Shown: positions 57,096 to 64,000 of the stretch, piece after piece | Layout of the letters: the number at the start of each line of letters is the position of its first letter | Numbering within the stretch: the stretch's first letter is position 1 | Assembly: GCA_001592805.2 (NCBI GenBank) | Contig: CP051142.1 | Span: 2,604,001-2,668,000, forward strand | Length of the DNA: 64,000 nucleotides | From: Peltaster fructicola | Lineage: Eukaryota > Ascomycota > Dothideomycetes | Direction of reading: 5' to 3' | Notes under the pieces: model-generated | Told to the model about the DNA's origin: nothing | Database searches by the model: none | What the model saw: only the letters and a program-made list of their open reading frames with translations | Translations under genes and position numbers: made by a program

Positions 57096-57619
57096 ATGAA
57101 GTCTTTTGTGTTTATAGCATCTCTTATAGCAACCGCTTGCGCAGAACTTCTCTTCTACCGCAACGTACCACAGCAACCTTTGCGGGCACACAACTCTTTG
57201 CTCGAGGCGACACCAGACTCTGTCGGTGTCTTGTTCATCACTGCGCAGCACGAATATGTGCACGCTTGGCTTCCATTAGGGCAGCGCCTATACACCAGTA
57301 GGCACGCAGCCTGAAGCAGCATATGATGCTAACACCACGCGCAGGTGATCAGCCATTGCTACCTAGAGCTCCAATCAGTGCCAGGATTACATCGATGATG
57401 ATCTCCACACCTGAGTTGGCCGCACCAGAGGCGCTCGCGTTGATCGAGTGCACATTGTACCCGTTTCTGAACAGAACAGCAGTTCTTGGTGACACAAAAC
57501 GTCGGCCGCAGAAGCGGAGTGTGTCATTTCGAAGATCTGATGAGAAGGTTCAACTTAATGACACTTCGGGTCGATTCTGGATCGGAGGCAGCGATCTCGA
57601 TAGTGTCGAGTGTAGATGA
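57096..57619 (+). CDS. Small secreted protein of unknown function
   Basis: Exons 57096-57297 and 57345-57619, 158 aa. The signal peptide MKSFVFIASLIATACAE is strong. The mature part begins LLFYRNVPQQPLRAHNSLLE and includes HEYVHAWLPLGQRLYTS at the exon junction. The 47-bp intron has a GTAGGC donor, a GCTAAC branch site and a GCAG acceptor. The second exon adds PEALALIECTLYPFLNRTAV and a basic KRRPQKRSVSFRR segment, ending FWIGGSDLDSVECR. Two mature cysteines could pair, and there is one N-glycosylation site (NRT). I do not recognise the family. Size and secretion make it an effector-like or surface protein candidate, which is inference only. Confidence 0.6.
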
Positions 57620-57662
57620 GTGTCCGTAAAGCTTGTAAACCTGTATGGGCATGACGTCTGGT

Positions 57663-58327
57663 TCAAGACGGCTCAGGTTTGGGCGGCAAGGTGACCATTT
57701 GGTATTCGCCTCCACCATCTCTATCAGCACCACGTCTGGGACCCATTTCGTAGCCTTCCTCACTTGCTCGCGCCGGTGGCTCATCAATGTGTCCATTCGA
57801 CTGTTTAGCATGGCCGCCAAACGACATAGGCTGTAGCTCCCTCCACTGACATGCCCATGTTCCTAAGCTGATCATAATTCCAGCAGAAATCGCTTGAACG
57901 GCCCACCATGAAAATGAGAACGGGATTGATCGCGTGTAAAGTGTAGTCGCGACCAGATGTAGGAAAAGAATCGTAAGTGCGAAGTCCGGAACCAGCTTCG
58001 ATCTCGCGATTAGCAGTAGGATAGGTATGACACTAAGTTGATTAGCAGTTGCACATCTTCGCGCGTTGCAACATACGTGAACAATGCTGCCAACACCCAG
58101 CATAGAGCAGAAGTCCAGCCGGACGTGACATCACCACGGACACTCTTCCAGTCGAGAAGCAGTGCAGCATTTGGATGTTCTCCGGCGACCAAGGTGATGA
58201 AGACTGTCAGTGTGACAGCTGCTGTATAGTAGCAGAACTGTAGAATGGCGATCTGCGAGAGTATGCGCCAAGGTGATAGATCGGCCAACGCGCCTGGCCG
58301 AGCAGGCTTTCGTCGACTACGCGCCAT
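57663..58327 (-). CDS. SYS1: Golgi membrane protein Sys1
   Basis: Exons 58327-58077 and 58032-57663, 206 aa. Conserved features: GALADLSPWRILSQIAILQ, the first membrane helix AAVTLTVFITLVAGEHP, WKSVRGDVTSGWTSALCWVL, and after the 44-bp intron VIPILLLIARSKLVPDFALT and TWACQWRELQPMSFGG. Four membrane segments are expected. The hydrophilic tail is Glu/Gly rich. Sys1 recruits the GTPase Arl3 to the trans-Golgi network. The splice restores the ALFTVIPILLL junction; without it the frame ends inside the intron. Start at 58327 (MARSRRKPARPG) matches the family. Confidence 0.95.
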
Positions 58328-58602
58328 TTTTAAAGAGGTCCAACAGCTGACGTCGAGGCGGCACAAGAATTCCCATATCGAAGTGGATTGTCGAACGATA
58401 CAGCTGTTATGGGCGAGGTCATCTGTCAAGGAGCACATGCGCAAGATGTAGGCAGGTGTAGCGAGGCAAGCTATGGCCATGAGATCATCACATCCATTAT
58501 TTGGAGTGCTTCGCTTGACTTTGGCTTGCTCTCACCAGTCTTCATCTGCATCAAATCAACTGTGCTCTCATTTTCAAGAGCCTGCAACCAGCATTCCTCA
58601 GC

Positions 58603-58990
58603 ATGGGCTTCTTCAGCAATCCGTCGGCAGCGCCACAAGCCAAAACCTCTTCTGATGGAGGTTTCATCGCACCCGATCGAACAGAGCGTGCACAGTGTTG
58701 GGAGGGTCGAGATGCTTTTTTCGCATGCTTGGATAGAGCTGGCATTGTCGACAGTGTGAAAGAGGATGGAAGGGCACGACAGGCATGCCCTAAAGAGCTT
58801 GCACAGTTCGAGACGGCATGCAAGGACAGCTGGGTGGGTAACGACGGAGCTTATCAAGAGGCATCGTGCTGATAGTACGCAGGTGACATACTTCAAGAAG
58901 AGGAGAGTTATGGAGCACCAGCGAGATGCAACCATACAGAAGTTGAGCGCAGAAGGCGCACAAGGTATGAACATATCATCTGGTCGGTGA
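58603..58990 (+). CDS. COA6: Cytochrome c oxidase assembly factor 6 (Coa6)
   Basis: Exons 58603-58833 and 58883-58990, 112 aa. It contains the twin-cysteine CHCH pattern CWEGRDAFFACLDR (CX9C) and CPKELAQFETACKDSW (CX10C). Splicing joins this to VTYFKKRRVMEHQRDATIQK, the conserved C-terminal helix of fungal Coa6. The intron has a GTGGGT donor. Coa6 acts in the mitochondrial intermembrane space in copper delivery to Cox2. The four cysteines needed for the disulfide hairpin are present. The start is the only Met with a reasonable N terminus. Confidence 0.93.
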
Positions 58991-59756
58991 GAGCCTTGGA
59001 CACTCGAAAGTTACCGCAAATACGTCATGACAGAGCTGCGTTGGCTCAGTCAAGACTACGCTCTTCGAGTACGGGGATGTGATCCATCATACAAGCCATA
59101 GCAGAGGTTATCGACCAACCAGCACCTCCGCCATACTGTGCTGTGACACAATCATCCATTCGGAGAACATCCCGGAGATAGGATGTCTGTATAACATGTG
59201 TATAGCAGTGCGCCTCGACGACATGGCAGCAAACTTCGGCTTGATCAGCACCACCAGGGACACGAGAGTAACAACAGCCTTCGTCACATGTAAATAGCGT
59301 ATAGCAACATGATGTCGCTCAAAGAGAGTATTCTAGGGCCGTTGAGGACACGGATTGGGACCAGCACATATCTAGATGCTGTGGTCATGGTCGTCACCTC
59401 GTAATGCATCTTATTCAGGCGTCCACGAAGTGATGTCTTATGTTTCACGCTCAAGGGCATTGAGTTAGTCTAAAACTGTCATCCCCGCGTGGAGAAGTAG
59501 CCCAATCGGCATAGCCAAGTCGGACGCCAATGATAGTCTGCAGCGTACAGTACATTTATCTCCTGACTGACCTTGCGATCTATACACACGCGACATTTCT
59601 TCTTCTCATTCCGTCTCACTTCTTCGCCCGTTGATGGGAAGTGTGTAGATACCTGTGTGCCACCACGAGTGTCAACATCAACCACAGCAACTCTTTGCAT
59701 GAGCATAGCGCCTTACACATCTCGACCAGGGCGAGCTCGTCCTTGAACAGGACAAG
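58991..59756. other. Intergenic, promoter of the mannosidase gene
   Basis: 766 bp with short overlapping frames (59079-59297 plus, 59479-59706 minus) and no motif. Probably the mannosidase promoter and leader. Confidence 0.45.
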
Positions 59757-62700
59757 ATGGTTATGCGCAACCGCCGAATACGGCTGTTGATGCTCGCTGT
59801 CTTCGTCGCCCTAACATTCGTTCTCTACTCACGATCCGACGCAACCACGATTGAAGGGGCGAAGAAATATGCACAGCAGACAGCTCGTCAAGCTTATGCT
59901 CAGACTCTAGGGAAGACGAAGGGCATATCATCGACGGAACAGGGCGAAGGTTCAGTTGGCCCAGCCGTTGAGGTCAAGAAAGATGAGCCGTTCAGGGTGG
60001 ATTTTGGAGCATACTCAAAGGCTGCTGCTGCCAACTCAGAAGAGACTGCACCCGTGAATATTCCACCACCCGCTGCACCAATACCCCAACCCCCAGCCGA
60101 GCCTAAAGCCCCAGCGCCTGCTGTACCGGACAAGAAGGAAGATCCAATGCGAGTCGACTTTGCTGCGTATTCGAAAGCCGCAGCCGCTGATGCCGAGGAG
60201 ACTGCTCCTGCAATCGGAGGCAAGAACGAAGTCATCGCCAACCCGAACCCTATCGCAGGTCATGGTCCTGATGCTCCCGCCGTTGTGCCCAAACAGACGA
60301 GTGCTGCAGCGGAAAAGCCAAAGACTAAGCCGGCCGAGAAAGATGGGAAAGATGCGGCTCAGCCTCTTGATAAAGGTCGTGTTGAGATTGATGTTACTGC
60401 TGCCACTGGCGAGGCAATCCATTGGGTCAAACGAGCCGAGAGGTTTCCAATATCCTCAACCAGGATGTTTCCTCATGCTGAGGCCACACCAATTCCCAAG
60501 ATTCAGTTCGACTTCAAGAAAGCTGGAGGACCTGGAGCAGATTCGGAGAAACTTGCTGCCATCAAGGCTGCAGCAGTCCACGCTTGGAATGGATACAAAG
60601 AAAAAGCCATGGGCCATGACGAAGTGAAGCCGGTGAGCGGCAGATACGTTAATCCTTTCAACGCTTGGGGTGCAACGCTCGTGGACGGACTCGATACTCT
60701 ATGGATGATGGGCATGATCCCCGAGTTTGAAGAGGCGCTCAATTGGGTTGAGAAGATTGACTTCACGACTAGCAGACGTTCAGACATCCCTATCTTCGAG
60801 ACTACTATTCGTTACCTAGGAGGTCTGCTAGGAGCTTTCGAAATTTCGAGCCGGAAGTACACAATCCTGCTCACTCAGGCTAGCAAGCTAGGCGAAATCC
60901 TCTATGGTGCCTTTGATACTCCTAACCGCATGCCGATGACCTACTATCGTTGGAAGCCGACATCCACTAATGAAACACGCAGAGCGCCTGTACGCACGAT
61001 TCTTGCAGAACTCGGCAGTCTAAGTCTTGAGTTCACCCGTCTTGGTCAGCTTCTCGCGGAGCCTAAGTACTATGATGCTATCGCTAGGATAACAGACGCA
61101 CTTGAGGAATGGCAGTCCGAGACACGCATCCCCGGATTGTGGCCAACGACGGTGGACGCCAGTGGTTGCAAGAAAAAGACTGCGTCAACAAAGACCGATA
61201 CACAGCGTGTTGACTCCAAGGTGGACTCCAAGGTGGACTCCAAGGTTGAGCCAAAGGCTGCCGCTAAGATCGTGGACTCAGAGCCCGTCAAGGCTTCATC
61301 TTTGGACACTGGTAGCACCGGTTCGGCAATTGGAGGCAAGGAGCCTGGTCTTGGTAAGATCTCGGGTTTTGGACATCCATTAGAAGAAGGCAGTCTCGAC
61401 AATCCTTCCATCAAGGACACAATCTTACAAGCTCCGAGCAAGATCATCAAGCGTGCTCTCGACAGCCTAGGCCTCGGCAAAGACGACCCTCTCACCTCCG
61501 AGCTCACGTCAACAGGCTCTGCAGGCAAGACCAGCAGCGAATCTTTGACCAACTCTGCACTATCTGGTATTGAAAAGCCAGAGACCAGATCTACAGCAGC
61601 TCAAACACCACTTCTGGACGATGACGAATGCACTCCACAGGGCCTCACAAGCACTTCAGAGTACGGTTCTGACATTTTCTCTTTTGGTGCCGCAGCAGAC
61701 AGCACATACGAGTACCTTCCAAAGATGCACATGCTCTTTGGCGGACGAACACCTCAGTACGAGAGAATGTACAAGAAGGCTATCGAGGTATCAAAGAAGT
61801 CGTTGATCTTCCGACCCATGATCCCAGATGAGAACCGCGAGCTTCTGTTCGCTGGCAATGTCGATACACCACCAGACAGCGCAACGGGAGGATACAGTCA
61901 CGACTTCAAGCCTGTGATGTCTCACTTAACATGCTTCGTTGGTGGCATGTTTGCCATGGGAGGCAAGATTTTCGGCAACCCAGAAGACGTCGAGTATGGC
62001 GCCAAACTGACCGATGGCTGTGTCTGGGCATACAACAGCACAACCCTTGGCATCATGCCTGAGATCTTTGGAATGGTTAAGTGTGATAGCAAGACCAGCT
62101 GCGCATGGGATCAGAAAGCGTATTACCGCGCACTTGATCCTCTCGAGCAGAGTCGACTTGCCAGCACAAAGTCGAAGGCTTCCGATCCAAGAGCCATCAT
62201 CAATGGCGCTTCAAAATCTGCCGTAGGTAACAAGGACACTCTTGCGAAGCGACAGTTTGGAGGAGGCGAGATGCAATATGGTGTGCAAACCAGTCCAGGC
62301 ACTCTTCCCGCCGAGGCTGCTGCCCTCCTTGCAGAAGTGCCGACGCGCGATATGGGTCATTCAGGATTCACAGGTTCCTCAAGTGCGGATAAGATCACTG
62401 TCAAGGCTCCGTTTGATGATGGTGCTGCACCGAAGCTGCCAGCAGACGTACAATCTGTCCCTGCTGGCGGTGCTGTCAATGCAGCTCCTTACCCTGCAAG
62501 TCCAGATGCAAGTGTCAAGCTTCCTGCTGCACAGGACACGAAGGAGCAGGTTGCACCAGCATCGGCGCCGGAGGTTGCACCCGCTAAGGACAAGATTGCC
62601 CCAGTGTTACCAGACACAAAGATTGCACCGACTTTAGGAGACACCAAGCCTAATACTCCTTCCACGGACAAGAAGATTGCACCCGACGTTCCGGGTACCG

Positions 62701-63283
62701 GCCTTGCACCAACCCTCGGCGATACCGACAAGAAGCCTGGCAGCGGCTCTGTTCTCAACGACAAGTCGGAATCAGACAGTGTACCAGCCACGGTAGGCTC
62801 TCTTCACAAAGTCCCGAGCCCCCAGACCAAGTCAGCCCAGGAGACGCTTCCTCATGAGGAGTACGTGAAGGATAGGATACAGAAGGAGAAGTTACCTGCA
62901 GGTATGACAGGCATGTACAGTAAGGAGTATTTGCTTCGTCCAGAGGCCATTGAGAGTGTCTTCTACATGTACAGAATCACAGGAAACCAATACTGGAGAG
63001 ACAGAGGCTGGGAGATGTGGCAGGCGATTTCCAAGAACACAGTCACCAAATACGGTGCTTCCGCCATCGAAGACATAACCAAGGCGAAGCCGGAACATCA
63101 AGTGAGTTGTGTTCGTAAAGAGGAGAGAGCTGTACTGACTCTTGACAGGATTCCGAGGAGAGCTTCTGGCTCGCAGAAACCTTGAAGTACTTCTACATGT
63201 TGTTTGATGATCCGGATCGCTATAGCTTGGACGACTGGGTGCTCAACACTGAAGCGCACTTCTTTGCCCGCCTGGGTGCATGA
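59757..63283 (+). CDS. GH47 alpha-1,2-mannosidase with long disordered insertions
   Basis: Exons 59757-63101 and 63149-63283, 1159 aa, about twice a typical class I mannosidase. A type II membrane anchor ([17 protein letters not shown], residues 9-25) targets the ER/Golgi. Residues about 30-260 are Pro/Ala/Lys rich and contain a duplicated segment [13 protein letters not shown] (about 78 and 132). GH47 motifs follow: [69 protein letters not shown], and, after the 47-bp intron, [15 protein letters not shown] and the calcium-site NTEAHFF. The catalytic domain is split by low-complexity inserts at about 468-618 and 800-1030. It trims mannose from N-glycans, or marks misfolded glycoproteins for degradation. 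Confidence 0.92.
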
Positions 63284-63370
63284 TTGGGTATTTTGCTGCT
63301 GTACATATAGAACATATCTCGCATACTGTTTATTGCTTCGACTCCTGGTCTTCGCTAGTGGTTCGTGACT

Positions 63371-64000
63371 TCATGGCGCTGGAGATCCAACTTTTGTCAG
63401 TGCAGCGAAATACAAAGGACCCCAACCAGGACCATATGGAGTTTCATGATCCGGTAGGACGATCCAGCCGTTCTGTGTGGGTTCTGCCCAGGCTTCGAGC
63501 TTTGTGCGCAGCTCTGCTGCCAATGGCGCAGTCTGACATGACCATGAGATGGCACCCTTCTTCTGCTGCTGAAGACTCCATCGTAGAGCTGCTTCGACCA
63601 CTTCGTCATTCTCTTCTTTCGAGATAGAGCAGGTTGCATACAGGACTTTCCCGCCGACGCGCACAGATTTGAAGGCATTCTGCAGCAGCTTCACTTGTGT
63701 TTCGGCGAGCTTCTTGGCCATTGATGGAGACCATCGACCAAGCTCATCAGCTGTCCGATTGGGCATGAAGCGTGAGGCACGGTCTTGTGCATGTACAATA
63801 TGGCGCTCGCTTGAGCAAGGCGCATCTAGTAATACCTTGTCGTAACCACCAAGACCTAGAGGGAAGACCAATGTTGGTGATGTGCCATCTAGATGCAAGC
63901 ACAGAGATGCTTTACTTTGTCTATAAGTGGTAGGGATGTATTGCTGTAGGTTGTGATCAAGTCGTTTCATGCGCTCGAGATTGTACTCATTCGAGTGAAG
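63371..64000 (-). CDS. NSUN-type RNA 5-methylcytosine methyltransferase, partial (3' part)
   Basis: The open frame enters from the right edge of the window and ends at the stop 63373-63371, so 209 codons of the C-terminal part are visible. Key motifs are NEYNLERMKRLDHNLQQYIP, the catalytic DKVLLDAPCSSERHIV with PC motif IV, and VRVGGKVLYATCSISKEEND with the second conserved Cys (motif VI). The PCSSERH form is typical of the NSUN3/NSUN4-like group, some of which act in mitochondria on tRNA or 12S-type rRNA. The N terminus with the AdoMet GxGxG site lies outside. It converges with the mannosidase gene, 87 bp between stops. Confidence 0.88.
   Translation of the reverse strand, partial: LHSNEYNLERMKRLDHNLQQYIPTTYRQSKASLCLHLDGTSPTLVFPLGLGGYDKVLLDAPCSSERHIVHAQDRASRFMPNRTADELGRWSPSMAKKLAETQVKLLQNAFKSVRVGGKVLYATCSISKEENDEVVEAALRWSLQQQKKGAISWSCQTAPLAAELRTKLEAWAEPTQNGWIVLPDHETPYGPGWGPLYFAALTKVGSPAP

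Noticed and set aside
1-64000. Transposons, LTR-type elements and tRNA genes
   Set aside because: I looked for reverse transcriptase, transposase and integrase motifs, terminal repeats, and tRNA B-box-like words with cloverleaf context, and found none convincing. By eye this cannot exclude old fragments.

Overview
The window looks like nuclear DNA of a filamentous ascomycete. I infer Dothideomycetes, perhaps near Mycosphaerellales or Capnodiales, from gene style rather than from any search. Genes are compact and lie on both strands. Introns are mostly 40-55 bp with GT..AG ends and CTAAC-like branch sites. The gene set is typically fungal: WC-1, PalB/RIM13, a Zn(II)2Cys6 factor, Atg3, Trm10, a GRIM-19-type complex I subunit, a con-10/KGG protein and GH47. 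I recognise no mobile element, tRNA, rRNA or CRISPR array.

Positions 1-9878 hold no gene I can support. They are a patchwork of decayed tandem repeats: a roughly 131-bp unit repeated about 18 times at 1.0-3.3 kb, a GACGATG-rich block at 4.7-5.9 kb, an 81-bp array at 6.0-6.4 kb, and 82-, 103- and 61-bp units at 7.1, 8.0 and 9.0 kb. Base composition is ordinary, without the AT-rich look of heavily RIP-mutated DNA.

From 9.88 kb the window is gene-dense. In order: a beta-hydroxyacid dehydrogenase; SMC2 (condensin); ribosomal protein S17 and a small unknown gene; a phytanoyl-CoA dioxygenase-like enzyme divergent from a zinc-cluster regulator that is followed 109 bp later by an MFS carrier (a possible small catabolic or metabolite unit); a Ras-type GTPase; the blue-light receptor WC-1; a GPI-anchored-type wall protein; an oxysterol-binding protein; Trm10 divergent from the complex I subunit; a frame-disrupted unknown gene; a Cys/His-rich protein; protein disulfide isomerase; PalB calpain; a peroxisomal-type carrier; a small mitochondrial protein; TFIIIC subunit Tfc4 divergent from SmD1; Atg3; a secreted alpha/beta hydrolase; a KGG stress protein; a small secreted protein; Sys1; Coa6; a very long GH47 mannosidase; and the 3' part of an NSUN-type RNA m5C methyltransferase that runs off the window.

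Most genes are independent housekeeping functions. Candidates for a second look are: a UGA-CUA stop in ATG3 followed by 42 in-frame, protein-like codons; an in-frame, retainable intron at the edge of the WC-1 LOV domain; three loci with apparent single-base frameshifts (Ras C terminus, the carrier, the 34.5-35.3 kb gene); a GH47 enzyme interrupted by long disordered inserts; and the dioxygenase/regulator/transporter trio. Exon boundaries were placed by eye using phase, splice signals and remembered family sequence; no alignment or transcript data were available.
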